The notes under the pieces: generated by a model
Database searches by the model: none
What the model saw: the letters and a program-made list of their open reading frames with translations, nothing else
Told to the model about the DNA's origin: nothing
In this document: positions 1-5,398 of the stretch, piece after piece
How positions within the stretch are numbered: position 1 is the first letter of the stretch
How the letters are laid out: every line of letters starts with the position of its first letter
Made by a program: the position numbers and the translations under genes
Assembly (NCBI GenBank): GCA_002371375.1
Contig: DFIB01000127.1
Coordinates: forward strand, 1-7,349
DNA length: 7,349 bases
Reading direction: 5' to 3'
Origin: Mageeibacillus sp. UBA3708
Lineage (GTDB): Bacteria > Bacillota > Clostridia > Saccharofermentanales > Saccharofermentanaceae

Positions 1-61
1 CAACGTCATTTCCGAGAGGTGTGATGGCACCCATTCCCGTTATTACTACTCTTCTTGCCAT
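1..61 (-). CDS. fabF: FabF, 3-oxoacyl-ACP synthase II (N-terminal fragment)
   Basis: Only the first 20 codons lie in the window; the gene continues past base 1. The visible N-terminus reads MARRVVITGMGAITPLGNDV, which is the characteristic opening of FabF-type condensing enzymes (a VVITGxGxxTPLG pattern). From family knowledge, FabF elongates acyl-ACP by decarboxylative condensation with malonyl-ACP, in the cytoplasm. The start is fixed by the ATG at 61-59 and an AAGGAGAT ribosome binding site seven bases upstream. It follows fabG by 25 bases on the same strand, so it is the next gene of the fab operon. The catalytic Cys-His-His residues are outside the window, so activity cannot be judged. 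Confidence 0.9.
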   Translation of the reverse strand, partial: MARRVVITGMGAITPLGNDV

Positions 62-68
62 ATTCTTG

Positions 69-76
69 ATCTCCTT
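69..76 (-). promoter_or_regulatory. Ribosome binding site of fabF
   Basis: AAGGAGAT on the minus strand, seven bases before the ATG at 61. It supports the fabF start and lies in the 25-base gap after fabG. Confidence 0.8.
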
Positions 77-86
77 GGGGGCTTTA

Positions 87-821
87 TTACATATGCATTC
101 CGCCATCAACGCTCAATACCTGACCGGTGATGTAAGATGCTTGATCTGATACGAGGAATGACACAGCATTCGCGATATCCTCAGGCTGTCCGTAACGCTT
201 CATGGGGATAGCCTCGAGCATTGCTTCCTTGACCTTGTCGGACAATACCGCGGTCATGGGTGTCTCGACATACCCGGGGGCGATCGCGTTAGCCGTTACA
301 CCGCGTGAAGCGAGCTCTCTTGCAACGCTCTTGGTAAGACCGATAACGCCGGCCTTGGAAGCGGAGTAATTAGCCTGTCCTGCGTTGCCCTGGATTCCTA
401 CGATAGAGCTGATCGATACGATCCTGCCCGATCTCTGCTTCATCATGATGGGAGCAACTGCCCTTGTGAAATTGTAAGTGCCCTTGAGGTTGACAGCGAT
501 CACAAGATCGAAGTCCTCTTCCTTCATCCTTACGAACAGGCCGTCTCTTGTGATGCCTGCATTGTTTACGAGAACATCAACGGAACCGAATTCGGAATTG
601 ACTTCCTCAACAACCTTGTTTACCTCTTCCGAATCGGTAACGTTGCACTTGTAAGCCTTAGTCTTAACACCGAGCTTTGCTATCTCTGCGGCAGTCTCTT
701 CAGAATTCTCGATGGGACATGCGTCGATGATTATAATGTTGAATCCTTCGCCTGCAAGCTTTGTTGCTATTGCCTTGCCGATTCCTCTTGCACTGCCTGT
801 TACGATTGCTGTCTTAGCCAT
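87..821 (-). CDS. fabG: FabG, 3-oxoacyl-ACP reductase
   Basis: A 244-residue classical short-chain dehydrogenase, the usual FabG length. It reduces 3-oxoacyl-ACP to (R)-3-hydroxyacyl-ACP in the elongation cycle. Visible motifs are the nucleotide-binding TGSARGIG (8-15), NNAG (86-89), Asn111, and the catalytic Ser139, Tyr152 and Lys156 in YSASK, followed by PGYVETPM. The C-terminus ends in SVDGGMHM, typical of FabG. An unusual point is Asp33 at the end of the second beta strand (IIIIDA). It is 18 residues after the last Gly of the GxxxGIG motif, where classical SDRs with Asp prefer NADH; many FabGs, including that of E. coli, lack an acidic residue there and use NADPH. Its ATG overlaps the end of fabD by 8 bases, indicating translational coupling. 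Confidence 0.96.
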   Translation of the reverse strand: MAKTAIVTGSARGIGKAIATKLAGEGFNIIIIDACPIENSEETAAEIAKLGVKTKAYKCNVTDSEEVNKVVEEVNSEFGSVDVLVNNAGITRDGLFVRMKEEDFDLVIAVNLKGTYNFTRAVAPIMMKQRSGRIVSISSIVGIQGNAGQANYSASKAGVIGLTKSVARELASRGVTANAIAPGYVETPMTAVLSDKVKEAMLEAIPMKRYGQPEDIANAVSFLVSDQASYITGQVLSVDGGMHM

Positions 822-1734
822 TGAGGGCCTCCTTTACTTTTGCTATATCTTCAACTGAAGATACATTTATTACCGGGATCTCCGGGATCGTCTTCTTAAC
901 AAATCCTGCTATTGTCTTGCCGGGGCCGATCTCGATGATGAGCTCGACTCCGAAGTCCTTCATCGTCCTCAACGACTGCTCCCACATAACAGGCGATGAC
1001 ACCTGTTTCTGGAGGAGGTCTCTGACTACGGAAGTATCATTTATTATCTCTGCGTTGCAGTTGGCAACATATGGAACTTCCAGATCAGACAGACCTGCAT
1101 TATCGAGATACCTTCTAAGGTTATCTCCCGCGGGCTTGAGCATGGGTGAATGGAAGGGACCTGATACATTGAGTGGTACAACTTTCCTTGCACCTGCTTC
1201 CGACAGGAGAGGCATGGCCTTCCCGACTGCATCCTTCTTACCTGTAATGACGATCTGTCCGGGGCAGTTGTAGTTAGCCATCGTACAGCCGTCAATATCC
1301 TTGATAACGCTCTCGATCACATCACTGTCAAGACCGACGATCGCCGCCATCGTTCCCTCGCCTGCAGGAACAGTGTTGCTCATGAGGCTTCCTCTGATCC
1401 TGGTAAGTCTTACGGCATCGGCAAAAGACATCGCACCGGAAGCTACAAGCGCACAATACTCACCGAGTGACAGGCCGCCTGTGATATCAGGCTTGATGCC
1501 TTCATTCGTAAGTGCCCTTGTCATGATCATGCATGCCGTAACAAGTGCAGGCTGCGTGAACTCTGTTATGTTGATATCATCATTCTCCTCAAAAAGGAGC
1601 TTTGCCATATCGATCTCTGACGCATCAGACGCCACCTTTATCATGTCTTTCGCCCAGTCAAAGCTGTCGACAAAATCCTTTGCCATTCCAATCTTCTGAG
1701 CACCCTGACCCGGGTATGCAAATGCTATCTTCAT
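814..1734 (-). CDS. fabD: FabD, malonyl-CoA:ACP transacylase
   Basis: 306 residues, normal for FabD. It moves the malonyl group from malonyl-CoA to ACP, supplying FabH and FabF. Visible motifs are GQGAQ (9-13), the nucleophile region GLSLGEY with Ser89, Arg114 in RIRG (binds the malonyl carboxylate), His195 in FHSPM (catalytic partner), Gln244, and the C-terminal EIGPGK (268-273). The residue before the catalytic Ser is Leu, giving GLSLG instead of the GHSLG of E. coli FabD. I recall this from clostridial homologues but could not check it. The start ATG is 7 bases after the fabK stop. The best Shine-Dalgarno (GGGAG) is 13 bases away inside the end of fabK, so initiation probably depends on coupling to fabK translation. 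Its 3' end overlaps fabG by 8 bases. Confidence 0.97.
   Translation of the reverse strand: MKIAFAYPGQGAQKIGMAKDFVDSFDWAKDMIKVASDASEIDMAKLLFEENDDINITEFTQPALVTACMIMTRALTNEGIKPDITGGLSLGEYCALVASGAMSFADAVRLTRIRGSLMSNTVPAGEGTMAAIVGLDSDVIESVIKDIDGCTMANYNCPGQIVITGKKDAVGKAMPLLSEAGARKVVPLNVSGPFHSPMLKPAGDNLRRYLDNAGLSDLEVPYVANCNAEIINDTSVVRDLLQKQVSSPVMWEQSLRTMKDFGVELIIEIGPGKTIAGFVKKTIPEIPVINVSSVEDIAKVKEALNG
828..835 (-). promoter_or_regulatory. Ribosome binding site of fabG, inside the end of fabD
   Basis: AAAGGAGG on the minus strand, six bases before the fabG ATG at 821. It lies entirely within the last codons of fabD, so the ribosome terminating on fabD covers it. It fixes the fabG start. Confidence 0.85.
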
Positions 1735-1741
1735 CTGTTAT

Positions 1742-2671
1742 TCAGATCTCCCTTCCCATGAGTTTTGCCGCGTCTGCAAACATCGTCTCGACGATGACCT
1801 TTGCAGGGCGCTGTTCATTGACAAGTCCTGCGATCTGGCCTGCCATGAATGTTCCTTCGTTCTTGTCGCCTTCCACAACAGCCTTGCGAAGACTTCCTAC
1901 GGTAAGCCCCTCAAGCTCCTCGAAAGTAACACCCTTTGACTCCATCTCAAGATACTTGTTGGACAGCGCATTTCTTATCTGCCTTACAGGGTGGCCGTAC
2001 GATCTTCCGGTAACCCTTGTGGAGTTATCCTTGGCCTTGAGGATCATGTCCTTATAATTCTGGTGAACATTGACCTCGTCACATGCGCAGAACACAGTAC
2101 CGCACTGAACGCCTTCCGCACCGAGCATAAATGCTGCTGCAACACCTCTGCCGTCGGCGATGCCGCCTGCGGCGATAACGGGGATGGATACGGCATCGAC
2201 CACCTGAGGGATGAGTGCCATTGTAGTTGCCTCACCGATGTGTCCGCCTGACTCCGTTCCTTCAGCAACAACTGCGGAAGCACCGCATTTCTCCATTCTC
2301 TTGGCAAGTGCAACACCCGCAATCACGGGGATCACTATGATGCCTGCTTCTTTCCACATTTCCATGTATTTCTCGGGAGATCCGGCACCTGTCGTAACGA
2401 CCTTGACCTTCTCCTCGGCGATGACCTTGGCAATCTCGTCTGCTCTCGGATTCATGAGCATGAGGTTGACACCGAAAGGCTTATCCGTAGCCTCACGGCA
2501 CTTCCTGATCTGGTCTCTTAACCAGTTCTCGTCAGCGCCGCCGACGCCGATTATTCCCAGACCGCCTGCTTCAGATACTGCAGCTGCGATATGCCAGTCT
2601 GCCACCCAGGCCATGCCACCCTGGAAAATGGGATACTTGATTCCGACTAATTCAGTGACTCTTGTACTCAT
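1742..2671 (-). CDS. fabK: FabK, enoyl-ACP reductase II (FMN flavoprotein)
   Basis: 309 residues, close to the streptococcal FabK, to which it aligns well from memory. It catalyses the last reduction of the elongation cycle (trans-2-enoyl-ACP to acyl-ACP) with FMN and NADH, and is a TIM-barrel protein of the 2-nitropropane dioxygenase family unrelated to FabI. Visible motifs are YPIFQGGMAWVAD (13-25), GGLGIIG (36-42), the NAD/FMN region VTTGAGSP (92-99), His144 in SGGHIG (the conserved catalytic His region), AAGGIADG (167-174, phosphate binding), GAEGVQCGT (184-192) and MAGQIAGLV (276-284). The family includes related nitronate monooxygenases, but position in the fab operon and the motif match make FabK clear. 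The ATG is preceded by GGGAGGA; the gap to fabH is 18 bases. Confidence 0.95.
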   Translation of the reverse strand: MSTRVTELVGIKYPIFQGGMAWVADWHIAAAVSEAGGLGIIGVGGADENWLRDQIRKCREATDKPFGVNLMLMNPRADEIAKVIAEEKVKVVTTGAGSPEKYMEMWKEAGIIVIPVIAGVALAKRMEKCGASAVVAEGTESGGHIGEATTMALIPQVVDAVSIPVIAAGGIADGRGVAAAFMLGAEGVQCGTVFCACDEVNVHQNYKDMILKAKDNSTRVTGRSYGHPVRQIRNALSNKYLEMESKGVTFEELEGLTVGSLRKAVVEGDKNEGTFMAGQIAGLVNEQRPAKVIVETMFADAAKLMGREI

Positions 2672-2679
2672 CTTATGTG

Positions 2680-2686
2680 TCCTCCC
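2680..2686 (-). promoter_or_regulatory. Ribosome binding site of fabK
   Basis: GGGAGGA on the minus strand, eight bases before the fabK ATG, within the 18-base fabH-fabK gap. Confidence 0.8.
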
Positions 2687-2689
2687 GTA

Positions 2690-3664
2690 TTAATACTCAA
2701 TGTAGTTTGCAGCCCACGTGAGACCGCCGCCGAAGCTCGACAGGACGATCTTCTGTCCCTTCACGAGCTTGCCTTCCTTCTTCAGTCTGTCCATGAGGCT
2801 GGGTATACTTGCAGTTGATGTGTTACCGGTATCGTAGACAGTCATGGGGAACTTGCTGATATCCTGACCAAGGCGCTTTGCAATGGTCTCGATGATCCTC
2901 GCATTGGCCTGATGGAGAATAAAAAGATCTATGTCATTAAGGTCGAAGCTATACTTCTCAGACAGTTCCGTAATGATCTTTGGAACCTCCGTAACTGCAA
3001 ATCTGAATACATCCCTGCCGTTCATCTGGAACATGGTGCTCTTGAGGAATCCTTCCTCCTCCCACCTCTTGGGCTGCATCCTTGCCTCAGCCGTAAGACA
3101 CTCAGCCTTGTTGTATGTTGCATGCATGATGAACCTGTTCTTCGAAGCTGACTCGTCAGCAACGAGCACTGCTGCACCTGCACCGTCACCGAAGAGGATA
3201 CATGTACCCCTGTCCTCCCAGTCGACGAAGTTGGACAGGCATTCAACGCCTACCACAAGAGCCTTGCTGCAGTTGCCGGATTCGATAAAACTCTGCGCCG
3301 TATTATATGCAGCAAGCCACCCCGGGCAAGCCGAGTTAATGTCGAAGCATCCGCATCCGTCAGCGCCTACAGCCTCCTGCACGCAGCAGGCCATCGTAGG
3401 GATGACTTTGTCCGGAGTTGTACATGATACCACGATAAGATCTATCTCTGAGCCGTCGATGCCGGCATCCTCAAGTGCTCTCTGAGCAGCGATACCGGCC
3501 ATATATGAAGGCTTCTCCACGAGGGGATCTGATATATGACGCTGTGCGATGCCTGTCCTCTCCTGAATCCACTCATCGCTCGTCTCTACGATCGCGGCAA
3601 GATCGTCATTTGTAACTATTCGCTTGGGCAGGTATGATCCAAGCCCTGCTATTCTGCCAGTCAT
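2690..3664 (-). CDS. fabH: FabH, 3-oxoacyl-ACP synthase III
   Basis: 324 residues from the chosen ATG, the normal FabH length. It starts fatty acid chains by condensing an acyl-CoA primer with malonyl-ACP. The catalytic triad is visible: Cys113 in DINSACPGW, His251 in LHQAN (250-254) and Asn281 in YDTGNTS. Other signatures are RTGIAQR (36-42), the DWEDRGTCILFGDGAGA block (148-164), MNGRDVFRFAV (214-224) and the C-terminal FGGGLTWAA. The residues after the active Cys are Pro-Gly-Trp, where the usual form is Ser/Ala/Thr-Gly-Phe; this could affect primer choice. The reading frame is open for 30 more codons upstream, but that extension would cross the promoter and operator, while the chosen ATG has AGGAGGA four bases before it and starts exactly at the family N-terminus. 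First gene of the fab operon. Confidence 0.96.
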   Translation of the reverse strand: MTGRIAGLGSYLPKRIVTNDDLAAIVETSDEWIQERTGIAQRHISDPLVEKPSYMAGIAAQRALEDAGIDGSEIDLIVVSCTTPDKVIPTMACCVQEAVGADGCGCFDINSACPGWLAAYNTAQSFIESGNCSKALVVGVECLSNFVDWEDRGTCILFGDGAGAAVLVADESASKNRFIMHATYNKAECLTAEARMQPKRWEEEGFLKSTMFQMNGRDVFRFAVTEVPKIITELSEKYSFDLNDIDLFILHQANARIIETIAKRLGQDISKFPMTVYDTGNTSTASIPSLMDRLKKEGKLVKGQKIVLSSFGGGLTWAANYIEY

Positions 3665-3668
3665 TTTT

Positions 3669-3675
3669 TCCTCCT
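3669..3675 (-). promoter_or_regulatory. Ribosome binding site of fabH
   Basis: AGGAGGA on the minus strand, four A residues before the ATG at 3664. It decides the fabH start against an upstream in-frame ATG at 3754. Confidence 0.9.
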
Positions 3676-3677
3676 GA

Positions 3678-3702
3678 TATCTATGGTAGCGGACCATAAA
3701 TA
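3678..3702 (-). promoter_or_regulatory. Leader hairpin / inverted repeat before fabH
   Basis: On the minus strand, TATTTATGGT, a 5-base loop CCGCT, then ACCATAGATA. The two 10-base arms pair along their full length with a single G-U pair. The element lies in the predicted fabH leader, ends two bases before the Shine-Dalgarno sequence, and shares two bases with the FabT-like palindrome. It could be an mRNA-stabilising or translation-modulating hairpin, or a second protein-binding dyad. There is no U-tract, so it is not an intrinsic terminator. Confidence 0.6.
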
Positions 3703-3719
3703 GTTTGATTATCAAAGTA
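3701..3719. promoter_or_regulatory. FabT-like operator palindrome
   Basis: TAGTTTGATTATCAAAGTA: two 9-base arms around the central base 3710 with one mismatched pair. The core TTTGA-N3-TCAAA matches the palindrome bound by FabT, the MarR-family fatty acid repressor of lactic streptococci and relatives, as I recall it. It overlaps the -10 hexamer and covers the predicted transcription start of the fab operon, the right place for repression. No MarR-type regulator gene is in the window. Confidence 0.75.
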
Positions 3720-3744
3720 TTACACAGGAAGTGCCTTTCGTCAA
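3717..3744 (-). promoter_or_regulatory. Promoter of the fab operon
   Basis: On the minus strand, TTGACG (3744-3739) and TAATAC (3722-3717) are separated by 16 bases. The expected start point is near 3710, giving a leader of about 45 bases before the fabH ATG. The -35 starts 7 bases after the stop of the upstream gene. Placement under the FabT-like palindrome strengthens the call. Confidence 0.7.
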
Positions 3745-3750
3745 GCAAAA

Positions 3751-4380
3751 TCAAGCATTCGAGCGTTCCAAATAACAGAATCTCGCAATAACGCTGAATT
3801 TCTTAAGATCATCCGTGGCTATTTTGTATTTTCTGCCCCATGAGGATATGTCAAACATTCCCCTGTCCTCATCGTAGTCCGTTATCGTGACATAATGCTG
3901 CCCGACCTTGTCCCTGGGCTGAATACTGTCGGGATCGTATAATGTAACATTGTTAAAAGGTGCTCTGATCAGAAGGATCACGGGAATATCCTGCTTCAGG
4001 ACCTGCTTTGTCCTCTCGACAAAATTACGCCTGTAGGATCTGACTTTTGCAGTTAATCCCAAGCTCCTGATCAGCTTCTTCAGACCTCTTTTGAGTCTGG
4101 GCAGAGTGACTCCGAGGCTTCCGACAAAGTACTGTCCGAATACCTTGATCTCCTTCTTCCAGAACGGTATCCTCACGGGCTTTATGTAGGTCGACGCGTC
4201 CGTCAGCTTCTTCATGTATTCAGCGCGGCCGATCTCCTCTACTCCCTGCATGTGCAGGAGGCTGTCAAGGCCTGCAACGATGCCGCAACCGGAATTGATG
4301 AGGACTTTATCATCCCACCACATCTGGCTGCCGCCGTAGCTGCCCCTGCCGTCCGGATCAATGCAGGATACAGGCTTCAT
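3751..4380 (-). CDS. Cysteine peptidase-like protein (papain/C39-like), unnamed family
   Basis: 209 residues from the ATG that overlaps the asparaginase stop as ATGA; GGAGG lies ten bases upstream. I do not recognise a named family. What can be seen resembles papain-fold cysteine peptidases: Gln19 in GGSQMWW, Cys32 in NSGCGIVAG at a helix start, His162 in GQHYVTITDYDED, and a following strand FDISSWGRKYKI with Asp177 and Trp181. The order Cys-His-Asp and the HYVTITDY strand are like C39/C39-like domains. The SSWG is reminiscent of papain's NSWG but lacks its Asn, so Asp177 would be the third residue if it is active. The middle (about 75-125) is very basic (many Lys/Arg). No signal peptide or membrane helix is evident, so it is probably cytoplasmic. 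Coupling to asparaginase suggests a shared role in amino acid or peptide metabolism, but this is inference; it could also be an inactive or transferase-like member. Confidence 0.55.
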   Translation of the reverse strand: MKPVSCIDPDGRGSYGGSQMWWDDKVLINSGCGIVAGLDSLLHMQGVEEIGRAEYMKKLTDASTYIKPVRIPFWKKEIKVFGQYFVGSLGVTLPRLKRGLKKLIRSLGLTAKVRSYRRNFVERTKQVLKQDIPVILLIRAPFNNVTLYDPDSIQPRDKVGQHYVTITDYDEDRGMFDISSWGRKYKIATDDLKKFSVIARFCYLERSNA

Positions 4381-5303
4381 CCCAGCACTGCCTCCGCCCA
4401 GCACCCTTCGAAAGGCATTCCCTTCAGGGTGATCACACCTGCCTCTTCAAGCAGCTTCCTGCTCTCATATACATTTCCCCTTGAAGGGCACGGTCCCATA
4501 TAGCACGGGATGCCCTCACTGCGCGCCCTGCGGACAAACTCACAAAGACCCTTTGAATCTGCCGTTCCGGAATGATAGCATTCGATCACCACAGCTTCAG
4601 CACCTTCAGTCGATAATGCCTCATATGGAAATCCGGGTGCCGCAGGTATCGTGATAACGCCGCCGTGAACGCCGCCACCCGCGATAAAGCTCTCTGCTCT
4701 CTTCCTGTACTCCTGTGACTTGAAGTCGATCTTGCGCTTGGCACCGGAGTCGATAAATGACTTGATGTCCCCCATGATATCAGGTGATGTGCAGCTCGAA
4801 GCGTGCACGAAAGTCGATTCTTCCATAAAGCTGTCATTGAATACCACACCGAAAGTCTTGCTCCCGATCTTCCCCTCGATCCCCGCTCCCAGGAACCCGA
4901 GCGACAGCCTGATATTGCCGATCGCATCGCTTCCTGACTGCGACGGCGGCATCTTGCTGCCCGTGATCACCACCGGGAGATTGAGATGTGACAACACCCT
5001 TATCGCCAGTTGCGCAAAGAAAGCAATGCTGTCAGTCCCGTGAAGTATCAGTACTCCCGAAGGCTCGAACTTCCCGACTGCCTCCGCTATCCCGGTCAAA
5101 GCTTTCCTGTAGTCAGCAACAGTGGCGTTCTCGGATGAATAGCCCGACATTGCCACAAGATCGTAGATGAACCTTCCGTCGATCTTCTCAAAAAAAGACG
5201 CATCCCAAGCCAGTACAGACTGCCTGACAACTCCGCCTGATAGTTCGGATGTTATTGTGCCTCCGAGTGATACGACCAGTATATTTGATTTGGCTTTGGA
5301 CAT
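4377..5303 (-). CDS. ansA: L-asparaginase, type I (cytoplasmic)
   Basis: 308 residues, somewhat shorter than E. coli AnsA (338). It hydrolyses asparagine to aspartate and ammonia. The two active-site motifs are present: SLGGTITS (12-19, nucleophile Thr16) and LHGTDS (87-92, Thr90-Asp91), with Lys117 in TGSKMP completing the second triad. NDSFMEEST (156-164) and CYHSGTADS (242-250) are further family blocks. No signal peptide, so a cytoplasmic type I enzyme rather than the exported type II form. The usual HGTDT is HGTDS here, a mild change. The chosen ATG has GAGGT seven bases upstream; an in-frame extension of 45 codons would run over the divergent promoter region. It is first in a two-gene unit with the peptidase-like gene (ATGA overlap). 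GatD-like amidotransferase subunits share the fold, but no gatE partner is seen. Confidence 0.87.
   Translation of the reverse strand: MSKAKSNILVVSLGGTITSELSGGVVRQSVLAWDASFFEKIDGRFIYDLVAMSGYSSENATVADYRKALTGIAEAVGKFEPSGVLILHGTDSIAFFAQLAIRVLSHLNLPVVITGSKMPPSQSGSDAIGNIRLSLGFLGAGIEGKIGSKTFGVVFNDSFMEESTFVHASSCTSPDIMGDIKSFIDSGAKRKIDFKSQEYRKRAESFIAGGGVHGGVITIPAAPGFPYEALSTEGAEAVVIECYHSGTADSKGLCEFVRRARSEGIPCYMGPCPSRGNVYESRKLLEEAGVITLKGMPFEGCWAEAVLG
4391..4395 (-). promoter_or_regulatory. Ribosome binding site of the peptidase-like gene
   Basis: GGAGG on the minus strand, ten bases before the ATG at 4380 and inside the last codons of the asparaginase gene. Together with the ATGA overlap it favours this start over an in-frame ATG at 4404. 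Confidence 0.55.
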
Positions 5304-5310
5304 TTTATAA

Positions 5311-5315
5311 ACCTC
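5311..5315 (-). promoter_or_regulatory. Ribosome binding site of the asparaginase gene
   Basis: GAGGT on the minus strand, seven bases before the ATG at 5303. It supports this start over upstream in-frame start codons. Confidence 0.6.
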
Positions 5316-5323
5316 GTTGATCC

Positions 5324-5338
5324 TGTATAATTTATACA
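5324..5338. promoter_or_regulatory. Perfect 15-bp palindrome in divergent promoter region
   Basis: TGTATAATTTATACA: two perfect 7-base arms around base 5331, in the 95-base gap between the asparaginase gene (minus) and the zinc-ribbon gene (plus). It contains a consensus -10 TATAAT on the plus strand (5326-5331) and TATAAA on the minus strand. No good -35 at 17 bases is visible on either side; a weak minus-strand pair TTGTAC (5363-5358) with TAATGT (5341-5336) at 16 bases is possible. It may be a regulator site controlling both directions or simply overlapping -10 elements. Confidence 0.45.
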
Positions 5339-5387
5339 TTAAGGATAACATACCGCCGTACAAAAAGAACGGGGTAATGAGGCTTGC

Positions 5388-5393
5388 AGGAGG
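5388..5393 (+). promoter_or_regulatory. Ribosome binding site of the zinc-ribbon membrane protein
   Basis: AGGAGG, five bases before the ATG at 5399. It decides this start against an in-frame TTG at 5384, which would place the site inside the coding region. Confidence 0.85.
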
Positions 5394-5398
5394 TTCCG

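Noticed and set aside
821..1699. Plus-strand open frames opposite fabD (821-1273, 1301-1699)
   Set aside because: They lie antisense to a certain gene, their sequences look like reverse-frame composition with no domain, and no ribosome binding site or promoter was seen.
2931..3485. Plus-strand open frame of 184 codons opposite fabH
   Set aside because: Antisense to highly conserved fabH coding sequence; no recognisable motif.
3665..3754. A 30-codon N-terminal extension of FabH from an upstream in-frame ATG
   Set aside because: It would run through the predicted promoter, operator and leader hairpin, has no family similarity, and the ATG at 3664 has an ideal ribosome binding site.
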